The notes under the pieces are model-generated. The model did not search any database and was not told the origin of the DNA. It saw only the letters and a list, made by a program, of their open reading frames with translations. The position numbers and the translations under genes were made by a program. A stretch of 54,361 nt of DNA from Bacteroidota bacterium (GTDB lineage: Bacteria > Bacteroidota > Bacteroidia > Chitinophagales > Chitinophagaceae), in the NCBI GenBank assembly GCA_018268135.1, contig JAFDXD010000010.1:1-54361 (forward strand). The letters run 5' to 3'. Positions 36,594-44,352 of this stretch are shown here, in pieces. Position 1 is the first letter of the stretch. Each line of letters begins with the position of its first letter.

Positions 36594-38627
36594 ATGATTT
36601 CTTTAAAAACGATATTGCCTACTCTTTTATTCAGCCAGATGATAATTACATCGGCACATTCTCAAAATTTTCGAAATAAAAAAGATACATCTTCCCAACA
36701 AACCAATTTCCTTTGGTTTACCGGATATTGGAAATCAAAAAATGTTTTTGTGACAAAAAGTTATACGGATTCTACCGAAGGTGGCATGATTTATAATGTG
36801 GGTGGCGGCAGTAGTAATATTACCGTAACAGATGATGGGCAGGCGCTTTTATCTTCTGCACAGACAGATGCATGGAATAAAAAAATTGATGATGGTTTAA
36901 ATAATTTAAAAAATTTCGAAGATCAGTTGAATGCTGCAGGCAACACCATTAATCAATGGGGAAATCATTTAGCTGAAGTGGTGAAGCCTGAACTGGAGGA
37001 TCTAAAACAAAATTGGGAAGAAGAAAAAATCAATGCTAAAACTGATATATTAAACTCTCAAAGCAACCAGCAGCAACAATCTAACGGTCTCCAAAATTTT
37101 GCAAATGGCCTTGCAAGCTGGTGCAATGAAATAAAACCGAAATATGATGCTATCATATCTTTCTACCAGGCACATAAAAAAGATAAAGAATCAGATCTGC
37201 AAAACCCTGCTCCTCCTGAATTTGACTATCAATGCATCGCCTGCGATACCAACTTGGTGAAGCAACATCATAAGCAAACAGATGATTATGTAGAAAAGTT
37301 TATAAAACCTGAAGCTGATTTGATGAATGATGCATTGGAAATTGAAAAGCATCTTATGAAACTTGGCGTAGGTGAAGATTTTACAGGAACTGCAGCTAAT
37401 GTATCTAAGAATAATGATATGGCAGAAGAAATACAAAGAGACTTTAGTAAAAAGCAGAACGGTGTATGCTCTTATATTGACGATTACCAATTAAATAAAG
37501 CCATTCTTTTTTTGGTGCAGAGATTGTATAGCCGGGCAAAAAAACTAATTAAAGATTATAAAAACAATATCAAAACAGCACCAACGGTAATCAAAACACT
37601 TACAACTATTATGAGAGATACAGAGCTGATGGGATTCAATGTTGATGAAAATGGAGACCTGGCAGCATGTGCAGCCCTTATTGAAAAAACCCTTGAATTT
37701 TATTCCACTAAATTATTTCAGGAACATGACTGGTCGCAGTTAGCCAATATTCCGTTTTTAATGGGGCTTGAAAGAGAACACCAACTTCTTGGAAGCCCTG
37801 AGTCAGATTTCTTACAAAAAATAATGAAGCTGTTAAATAGTTTTCATTTACAAATTGAAATGGATGTAAAGCTTGGCAGAAATAATGGGTATGTACTGGC
37901 TCATTTAAAAGGAGATGAAAAAATTGCTCCTATATTTAATTATGCAGATGATTCTTGTTATCGCTGGGTAGTTGTAGATGGAATTGACGGGATTGGTTTC
38001 CCCCTCAAAAAAAACACACAGAATATAAGCTGTGATTTATTGACCAATGAAATTGTAGCGCCGGGTATAAGACCAATTTATACCGGCACCAAAAAATATT
38101 ATACAACGATGTATGGATTAAAAATGGATTATTGCCACCCGGGGCAAGACAGTATTTTACTATCAGGTTTTATTGCCGACCCCAATCCCTCTGCAGGCAA
38201 ATGGAAAATGCCTTATGGCCCGCCGGTATCATCCGGAATCAACAGCACCGACAATGTATTTCGGGATAAAAATAAGATGCAGGAAATGGCGAAATCAGGA
38301 AAAGCACAAGAAGGAGCATCGCAAATGGAAGCCGAAGGGAAAAAACTGGTTGAACAAATGAAAGCATTGCAGCAGCAAATGGGAAATGGCCGCAATCCAG
38401 CCAATCTCGCTGTCATGAAAAAAATGCAGGACCTCGCAACTAAAGGAATGAACTTAGGAGAAACAGCCGGTGTTGCTCCTGCACTTTATATTGATTTTCC
38501 TTTGGAAATACAAAATAATGGAACCACGCTTCAGGATAAACGTTACGATGCAACAAAAATAAATCCCAGTGAAGCATCGGCAATAGTGTACGGTTATTAT
38601 ACCGTAAGAGTCGTGTATAAACCATAA
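36594..38627 (+). CDS. Large secreted protein of unknown function
   Basis: A 677-residue protein with a signal peptide (residues 1-23, ending AHS before Q). It has long predicted helical segments (residues ~80-150, 230-330), a Cys-bearing middle (YQCIACDTN), a beta-rich region around 440-540 (YVLAHLKGDEKIAPIFNYAD ... YRWVVVDGIDG), and a coiled-coil-like stretch near 565-620 (MEAEGKKLVEQMKALQQQMG). It ends with VYGYYTVRVVYKP. No enzymatic motif is visible. It is the third gene of the group starting at 34371 and is followed by family A repeats. Confidence 0.75.
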   Translation: MISLKTILPTLLFSQMIITSAHSQNFRNKKDTSSQQTNFLWFTGYWKSKNVFVTKSYTDSTEGGMIYNVGGGSSNITVTDDGQALLSSAQTDAWNKKIDDGLNNLKNFEDQLNAAGNTINQWGNHLAEVVKPELEDLKQNWEEEKINAKTDILNSQSNQQQQSNGLQNFANGLASWCNEIKPKYDAIISFYQAHKKDKESDLQNPAPPEFDYQCIACDTNLVKQHHKQTDDYVEKFIKPEADLMNDALEIEKHLMKLGVGEDFTGTAANVSKNNDMAEEIQRDFSKKQNGVCSYIDDYQLNKAILFLVQRLYSRAKKLIKDYKNNIKTAPTVIKTLTTIMRDTELMGFNVDENGDLAACAALIEKTLEFYSTKLFQEHDWSQLANIPFLMGLEREHQLLGSPESDFLQKIMKLLNSFHLQIEMDVKLGRNNGYVLAHLKGDEKIAPIFNYADDSCYRWVVVDGIDGIGFPLKKNTQNISCDLLTNEIVAPGIRPIYTGTKKYYTTMYGLKMDYCHPGQDSILLSGFIADPNPSAGKWKMPYGPPVSSGINSTDNVFRDKNKMQEMAKSGKAQEGASQMEAEGKKLVEQMKALQQQMGNGRNPANLAVMKKMQDLATKGMNLGETAGVAPALYIDFPLEIQNNGTTLQDKRYDATKINPSEASAIVYGYYTVRVVYKP

Positions 38628-38635
38628 TGGATTTA

Positions 38636-38698
38636 AACCTTGAAGGTTTTTCAAAACCCGGAATTAAACCTTGAAGGTTTTTCAAAACCTTCAAGGTT
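38636..38698. repeat. Palindromic repeat family A, cluster 3 (three copies)
   Basis: Units at 38636-38648, 38667-38679 and 38686-38698 (last inverted). The second and third form a near-perfect stem with flanking TTTT and AAAA. It follows the stop of 36594 by 8 nt and could act as a terminator or RNA stabiliser. Confidence 0.85.
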
Positions 38699-38783
38699 TA
38701 AATAATATTTTTGCATGATATAATTGTTGTAAGCCAAGAGTAATTTGGATCGGCATTAAGAAAATTATTTTGAAAGCTTTACT

Positions 38784-39887
38784 TTATTTATTCATCACAG
38801 TTCCAATTGCTTCTCCTGTTGCATATGCGGTTAGTTTGTAATCAAATCCTAAAAGAGCGGCAATGGTGGATGCATACTGTGTTTGAAAAATCTGTTCTTT
38901 CGCTTTCATCTCTCCCAACGGTTTAGTGTCAGGCCCCAAAACCATAAACCATGTTTCATTGGAATGTGGAGTGCTTGAACCATGATCTGTCCATTCATCA
39001 CCTATTCCCCTGCCATGATCAGGTACAATAAAAAAGCTGGTGTTGTCTTTATAAAAAGGATCTTTTTTCATCATCTCCCAAAGGTTTGCAATCATCGAGT
39101 CCAAATTATAAATATCATCCAGGTACTTGTCATACTTCCCATCATGTGCATATTCATCCGTATCACCAAAATCAATGTAGGTCACTTTGGGATGATGGGC
39201 AAGTATATACGCTTTTGCCAAAGCATATACATTGGCATCAAGGCGTTCATCATCTCCAAAAATGTGGGGAACATAATGCTGCATTTCATTTGCCAGCCTT
39301 TCCGTTTCAGTTAAATGATCTGATTTAATATCCTGCCACGGAACATTCACCATCAATCCATATTTTTCCGGGTTAAGGCACCTTCCTGTAGCACGCCAAC
39401 AAGCAAAGGTTGCCACTTTATTTTTAAAGCCGTTTTTCTTATTTAAAAACTCCAAGAGGTTTGGGTTAGGATTATTTGGATAGCTGTTGGAATTAATTGC
39501 ATCATCAACAAAGCCGCTTAACACTTCTGCACGGCCAGGGTAAGAAATCCAATAAGGATTTCTTACACTTACCTCATTCCCCCATTCCCTGTTACCATAT
39601 AACTGCCCATGTGCAGCAATATAGTTCCATGTAAAAGGCATTAGTTTCTTACGGCGTTCGTTCAAGTCCTCTGACCAATATTTTTTTATACGCTGCAACG
39701 AATCATTGGTATTAAATTTTTTATTGTTCAGTAAATTAAAATCAGCTCCTTTAAAAAGCTCCTCCCAGCGATAACCATCTATTAAAATAATTACCACATT
39801 TTTTGTTTTATATGCTTTTTGAGCATGAGATGCAGAAAAAATAAGAAGCATTAAAAGCAATAGGAAAGATCTTAATTTCAGTTTCAT
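38784..39887 (-). CDS. Alkaline phosphatase-superfamily phosphodiesterase-like protein
   Basis: A 367-residue exported protein; the signal peptide ends SHA before Q (residue ~22). The first metal-binding motif is VVIILIDGYRWEE (Asp37). The second half has YIDFGDTDEYAH and FFIVPDHGRGIGDEWTDHG, giving the Asp/His metal ligands. The region where family members carry the nucleophile (a Ser or Thr in the P-G/S-x-S/T-E type loop) reads WISYPGRAEVLSG, with Ala120 (codon GCA at 39530-39528). It may therefore be catalytically altered. Nucleotide pyrophosphatase/phosphodiesterase- or sulfatase-like activity is the family expectation. It sits between repeat clusters, opposite in direction to its neighbours. 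Confidence 0.8.
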   Translation of the reverse strand: MKLKLRSFLLLLMLLIFSASHAQKAYKTKNVVIILIDGYRWEELFKGADFNLLNNKKFNTNDSLQRIKKYWSEDLNERRKKLMPFTWNYIAAHGQLYGNREWGNEVSVRNPYWISYPGRAEVLSGFVDDAINSNSYPNNPNPNLLEFLNKKNGFKNKVATFACWRATGRCLNPEKYGLMVNVPWQDIKSDHLTETERLANEMQHYVPHIFGDDERLDANVYALAKAYILAHHPKVTYIDFGDTDEYAHDGKYDKYLDDIYNLDSMIANLWEMMKKDPFYKDNTSFFIVPDHGRGIGDEWTDHGSSTPHSNETWFMVLGPDTKPLGEMKAKEQIFQTQYASTIAALLGFDYKLTAYATGEAIGTVMNK

Positions 39888-39929
39888 TGTAATTTATTTT
39901 TTGTTGACGAACAGTACTTTTTGGAATTA

Positions 39930-39986
39930 AACCTTGAAGGTTTTTGAAAAATTAAACCTTGAAGGTTTCCTAAAACCTTCAAGGTT
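39930..39986. repeat. Palindromic repeat family A, cluster 4 (three copies)
   Basis: Units at 39930-39942, 39955-39967 and 39974-39986 (last inverted), just upstream of the phosphodiesterase-like gene. The rest of the gap to 40448 is AT-rich; I see no gene, though it stays open in the frame of the esterase from 40140 without family similarity. Confidence 0.85.
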
Positions 39987-40448
39987 TTATGGAACTTTTA
40001 TCACACTATCTTTCTATCTTTCATGTATAACCCCCGATCAACAAGTGTAGCAAATTTCTCATTCTATGTTACAAAATTCATTAAAATTACTCTTTAGCGA
40101 TGTTAGTATGTCCTCCTTTATTTCGATAAATACTTACTATTGTCCAACATTAATACAAAAACCCAGGCCAGATATTTTGCTTTTAGATGTATTGAATTGA
40201 AAATTAGATTTCAGATCAACGGAATTGGTAGTTTAACCAAAAATAAAAACTATTTTATACAAAAAAAATGTATTATAAATTTATTATTGATTGAGCAAAC
40301 TCAATCTTCCTGTAAAACAATACACAATCCTACCTCCAAAAAATCCAGTAAATTTACCTTCACTAGAATATTTAAATGTACATCATCATGTCAAAATTCA
40401 AAAAACCAAAACATAAATTCTATTAACAACAAACCCGAACAAAATAAA

Positions 40449-41282
40449 ATGAACAAAAAATATTTTTACCTGCTAATTTGTTTTACAATTTGCCTGATGA
40501 TGCCCCGGGTATTGCTTGCATCCAAAGTAGATACAGTAGTTACTTACAGCGCATCTATGAAAAAAAATATCAAAGCAGTGGTGATTACTCCAAATAATTA
40601 TTCTACCCAACATATTTATAACGTAGTGTATCTTTTAAATGGATACAGTGGCAATTATGCTTCGTGGGTAGAAGGCATGCCTGTTATAAAAAAATTATGC
40701 GACGAGTACGGTGTTATTATCGTTTGCCCCGATGGAAATTATTCTAGCTGGTACTTTGATAGCCCGATTGATTCTTCTTTCCGTTATGAAACTTATGTTT
40801 CCACAGAATTGATAAAATATGTGGACTCTCATTATCATACCAACCCATCACGAACAGGAAGAGCCATCAGCGGATTGAGTATGGGCGGCCATGGTGCATT
40901 CTATATTGCATTTCGGCACCAGGATGTTTTTGGTGCGGTGGGCAGCATGAGCGGAGGTGTGGATATACGGCCTTTTCCACTTAAATGGGATATCAGCAAA
41001 ACACTGGGAAACTACAAAGACCATCCTGAAAACTGGGAGAAAAATACCGACATTAATCTCGTTTATCTGCTCACTCCCGGTTCGCTCGCCATTACCTTTG
41101 ATTGCGGTACTGAAGATTTCTTTTATGGAGTAAATGTAGCCCTCCACAAAAAGTTACTGGAAAGAAATATTCCTCACGATTTCACAACAAGACCCGGGGG
41201 GCATACACAAAATTATTGGGGAAATTCTATTCAATATCAAATGCTGTTTTTCAGTAATTATTTTCATAACGAAGAAAAGTGA
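40449..41282 (+). CDS. Exported esterase (esterase D/tributyrin esterase-like)
   Basis: A 277-residue protein with a signal peptide (residues 1-24, ending LLA). The alpha/beta hydrolase fold of the Esterase D family (PF00756) is indicated by VVYLLNGYSGNYASW near the N-terminus, the nucleophile Ser144 in SGLSMGGHGAFYIA, an acid residue in FDCGTEDFFYG and His in RPGGHTQNYW. It should hydrolyse short acyl or acetyl esters in the periplasm; carbohydrate deacetylation is possible. The ATG at 40449 is used; the frame is open 103 codons further up, but that part lacks any similarity and the signal peptide begins at 40449. Confidence 0.88.
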   Translation: MNKKYFYLLICFTICLMMPRVLLASKVDTVVTYSASMKKNIKAVVITPNNYSTQHIYNVVYLLNGYSGNYASWVEGMPVIKKLCDEYGVIIVCPDGNYSSWYFDSPIDSSFRYETYVSTELIKYVDSHYHTNPSRTGRAISGLSMGGHGAFYIAFRHQDVFGAVGSMSGGVDIRPFPLKWDISKTLGNYKDHPENWEKNTDINLVYLLTPGSLAITFDCGTEDFFYGVNVALHKKLLERNIPHDFTTRPGGHTQNYWGNSIQYQMLFFSNYFHNEEK

Positions 41283-41531
41283 TATTACAATAATAGTGGT
41301 AAATGGTAGTGCAGAGTATAGCCATAAGCAAGCTTTGGGCTTAGCCGGTTTGTTTCCTTATTAGGCAAGCTTTGAGATAAGCCCAGGCTCTCTCCCTTTG
41401 GGCAATTACGGTGTATTGCTTTTGAATGGAAGAGTACTCTACCGTGGTTGTAGTTTTAAGTTGAATCCTTAAATATTTTTTAGCAGATTTCAAGCAATTG
41501 GAATAATGGATGTTATTAGCGCATCAGCATT

Positions 41532-42146
41532 TTAAATCAATCCCAATTTTATTGCCTTTCCTATTAACGTGGCAGTATTTTTTACTTCAAATTTTTCTAA
41601 TAAACTTTTTCTATGGGTATTGATGGTGGGTATGCTGATGAAGAGTTTCTCTGCTATTTCGCTATTGGTAAAGCCTTCTGCAATGAGTGATAGTACTTCA
41701 CTTTCACGCCTTGTAATTACCGGCACACCTGCTTCTTTGTTTCTAAGAGACAATTCCGCCTCTTTACTAAAATAATTTTTGCCATTCATTACTTCAGATA
41801 TCGCTTTTAGTATTTCTTCTTTAGTGGCATTTTTCAACAGGTATCCTAAAGCGCCATTGTCCATCATATTGCGAATAACCGGCTGCTGATTGAATGTACT
41901 AAGCCCCAAAATACAAATGGCAGGATACAAAGTATTTACCTGTTTGCACAATTCAGTGCCATTTACATCCGGCAAACTAATATCCATCAATAGCACATCA
42001 GGCTGTTGTAGTTTCAAAAAAGCCAGGCATGATGCAGCATTGGTAGCATGACCCATCCAATCAATATTGCTTTCGTGTTGCAATAATGAATAAATGCCTT
42101 CAATTACCATGTAATGATCATCTACAATAAATAATTTTATTTTCAT
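41532..42146 (-). CDS. NarL/LuxR-type response regulator, TCS 2
   Basis: A 204-residue regulator. Receiver motif IFIVDDHY-like KLFIVDDHYMVIEG at the N-terminus, phospho-acceptor Asp55 in LLMDISLPD, and a Lys in LKNATKEE. The LuxR HTH reads TRRESEVLSLIAEG, then NSEIAEKLFISIPTINTHRKSL. It follows the kinase gene (42168) by 21 nt on the same strand, so the pair is one operon. It is a good candidate for the protein that binds the AATCAT-N8-ATGATT element found before several genes to the right. Confidence 0.95.
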   Translation of the reverse strand: MKIKLFIVDDHYMVIEGIYSLLQHESNIDWMGHATNAASCLAFLKLQQPDVLLMDISLPDVNGTELCKQVNTLYPAICILGLSTFNQQPVIRNMMDNGALGYLLKNATKEEILKAISEVMNGKNYFSKEAELSLRNKEAGVPVITRRESEVLSLIAEGFTNSEIAEKLFISIPTINTHRKSLLEKFEVKNTATLIGKAIKLGLI

Positions 42147-42167
42147 ACATGCATCAATAGTGTAAAC

Positions 42168-44117
42168 TTAAATATTTAATTCAATCAATACAGAAGTACC
42201 TTTTCCGGGAGATGATGCAATATCCATTTTTCCTTTTAAAAATTCCACCCTGTTTTGAATATTGCTCCAGCCTATTCCTTTTGCAGAAGATAAAATAGCT
42301 GTATCAAAACCATTACCATCATCTTCTACGGTAACACTCAATTGCTTTTCTTTTTGTAAATGGTGTAACTGTACTAACACATTTTTTGCGGCGGCATGTT
42401 TTATGGCATTATTTACCAGCTCTTGCACTACACGGTAGATGGCTACGGATGTAGTTTGCTCAAACGCTGTGTTATTCATATTCAGTGAATGATAGTTTAC
42501 ATGCAGCACACCGCTTCTGTCTATTTCATCGCAATATTCTTTCAGAGCAGTATCAAGTCCATACTTTACCAATATTTCGGGCATCATGTTATGAGCTACA
42601 CGGCGCATTTCACTGATCGAACTGTCCAGCATATCAATGCTGCGTTCAAACGCCTGTGCATTATCAGGTGTCATGATTAGATTTTCTTTCATATTGCTTA
42701 ATGAAAATTTTATACCACTCAGCATACCGCCCAGTCCATCATGCAGGTCTTTGGCAAGCCGTGTTCGCTCCTGCTCTTCACCTTTCAGCACGGCTTCTGT
42801 GGCAGTTAATTGTTTTTCTGTTTCTAATTCATCTATTTTGGCTTGTTGCAGTTTTTGGCGGTTGCTGTAGTTTCTAAAAATTAAGAAAGAAATAATTAAT
42901 AGCGAAATAACTCCGGCAATTAAGAAATAGATCAGGTTTGTTTTTTGTGAAAGTTGAGACTGCTGTAGTTTAATTTGATTTTCCTTTCTTTCTGTTTCAA
43001 ATTTTCGTGATGTAATAATGGTGTTTTTAGCAATAGTTTCATTCAGCATACTATCTGAAAGCAGTTCATAGCGATTAAAATATTCATACCCATTTTTTAT
43101 ATCCTGTCTGGCATAGTACAACCCCGAATAAACGGCATAAAGCTTCTGCCTCAAATCGTTCATATTATTGGCGTTAGCCAGAGCCAGGGCAGAGTCTGCA
43201 TAAAGGCCAGATTTTCTATAATCTTTTATCAAAAGATAATAATATGCCAGCCCATACTGCGCCAGGCCTTTATATTCTGAAGCATTGTATTTACGAGACA
43301 ACTCCAGCGCCTTTGTGGCATAATGCAAAATACTATCAGGCTGTTGAATTTTCAGAGAGATTAATGCATAATTAAGAAAGGTAGTTATTTCAATTTCAGT
43401 TTCACCTGTTTGTGCATAAAGCGCCGATGCCTTGCCTAAAAAATATCTGGCAGAATCATATAAATTTAATTCAATGTAGTTTAGTCCAAGATTGTTATAT
43501 ACTTCCTGAAGAGGTGTTTTATTTTGCAATTTGTCCAGGAGAGGGATTGCTGATAAACCGGCAGTTACTCCATTTCTGAATTGGTGCATAGAATGGTATA
43601 AAAGTTGTAAAGCACTTGCAATACTGCCATCATACTGGTGGATATTATTCTTAATAAACACATCCCTGCCATTTTCTATACAATCCACTGCCTCTTCATA
43701 CCTTTCTAATTTCATATATGCAATGCCGGTATTAAAGTAACAGAGCCCAATATTAATTGCTGATGCATTTTCCTTTGCATACGCAATCCCTTCAAGTCCT
43801 AGACTCAGCGCCGAGTCATTTTCTCCACGGAAAGTAAGGATAGTGCTGTAAATTGAATAAAAATCAAGGACACCCTGTACATAATGCAATTTCCTACTCA
43901 GTTTTTCGCCAAGAAGGCAATACTTTTCTGCCTCCTTTAAATCATTTTTTGAATATTGATTAGCTAAGGCGTAATACAATTTTATTTTATTAGTATCTTC
44001 TGCAGAAGTAGTTAATTTCTGCTTCAGGCTGTCCCGGTTCAGCAATACCTGTGCAGATACTGAAAAATTAGTTGAGAATAAAATGATTACTAGCAGTAAA
44101 GAAACGGCTTTCTTCAT
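42168..44117 (-). CDS. TPR-containing sensor histidine kinase (HisKA_3), TCS 2
   Basis: A 649-residue sensor. The signal peptide ends VSA before Q (residue ~23). A run of TPR repeats fills residues about 30-370 (LYYALANQYSKNDLKEAEKY, GLCYFNTGIAYMKLERYEEA, VYNNLGLNYIELNLYDSAR). A membrane helix (LIYFLIAGVISLLIISFLIF) follows. The kinase has phospho-His459 in AKDLHDGLGGML, N-box ELVNNAIKHA, and ATP-binding EDDGNGFD and GIGWSNIQNR. The ATG at 44117 is chosen over 44168 because the signal peptide starts there. A degenerate operator copy lies 48 nt upstream of this start, which suggests feedback control. Confidence 0.94.
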   Translation of the reverse strand: MKKAVSLLLVIILFSTNFSVSAQVLLNRDSLKQKLTTSAEDTNKIKLYYALANQYSKNDLKEAEKYCLLGEKLSRKLHYVQGVLDFYSIYSTILTFRGENDSALSLGLEGIAYAKENASAINIGLCYFNTGIAYMKLERYEEAVDCIENGRDVFIKNNIHQYDGSIASALQLLYHSMHQFRNGVTAGLSAIPLLDKLQNKTPLQEVYNNLGLNYIELNLYDSARYFLGKASALYAQTGETEIEITTFLNYALISLKIQQPDSILHYATKALELSRKYNASEYKGLAQYGLAYYYLLIKDYRKSGLYADSALALANANNMNDLRQKLYAVYSGLYYARQDIKNGYEYFNRYELLSDSMLNETIAKNTIITSRKFETERKENQIKLQQSQLSQKTNLIYFLIAGVISLLIISFLIFRNYSNRQKLQQAKIDELETEKQLTATEAVLKGEEQERTRLAKDLHDGLGGMLSGIKFSLSNMKENLIMTPDNAQAFERSIDMLDSSISEMRRVAHNMMPEILVKYGLDTALKEYCDEIDRSGVLHVNYHSLNMNNTAFEQTTSVAIYRVVQELVNNAIKHAAAKNVLVQLHHLQKEKQLSVTVEDDGNGFDTAILSSAKGIGWSNIQNRVEFLKGKMDIASSPGKGTSVLIELNI

Positions 44118-44164
44118 AATGAAAAAATATCTGCAAATTAAGTAATCGTTTTCATCACTATTCC

Positions 44165-44183
44165 TCATCTTTTTTAATGATTT
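44165..44183. promoter_or_regulatory. Degenerate operator copy upstream of the TCS 2 kinase
   Basis: TCATCTTTTTTAATGATTT is identical in 19 of 19 positions to the sequence at 44288-44306. The right half-site ATGATT is intact and the left is CCTCAT instead of AATCAT. Its edge is 48 nt from the kinase ATG (44117) on the minus strand, the same distance as operator to ATG at 44353. Confidence 0.5.
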
Positions 44184-44197
44184 TTTTCATAGTGAAT

Positions 44198-44281
44198 CAA
44201 ACCGTTAAAACGGAGTGTGTGTGGCGTTTCACCATAACCCACGGTTTTTCCATAACCCACGGTTTAAACCGTGGGTTATGG
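44198..44281. repeat. REP-like palindromic element B1
   Basis: Begins with a copy of the CAAACCGTTAAAACGG unit and ends with a perfect 32-nt palindrome at 44250-44281 whose core is CCACGGTTTAAACCGTGG. The element lies between two copies of the operator sequence. Related elements flank the HUH transposase at 46451. Confidence 0.85.
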
Positions 44282-44285
44282 AAAA

Positions 44286-44334
44286 AATCATCTTTTTTAA
44301 TGATTTCCCTGGCACTGCCTGCCCATTACTTTTA
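44286..44334 (+). promoter_or_regulatory. Operator and promoter of the secreted protein at 44353
   Basis: AATCAT (44286-44291), 8 nt, ATGATT (44300-44305). The -33 triplet position is TTT (44304-44306), then 20 nt, then the -7 box TACTTTTA (44327-44334). The same structure recurs at 46987 and 51140. Confidence 0.65.
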
Positions 44335-44352
44335 CAATGAAAAATTGTAATA

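Noticed and set aside
40140-40448. N-terminal extension of the esterase (103 codons)
   Set aside because: The extension has no family similarity and would place the signal peptide in the middle of the protein.
41337-41384. Inverted repeat GGGCTTA / TAAGCCC in the gap after the esterase
   Set aside because: Only 7 bp, a loop of more than 30 nt and no T-run, so not supported as a terminator.
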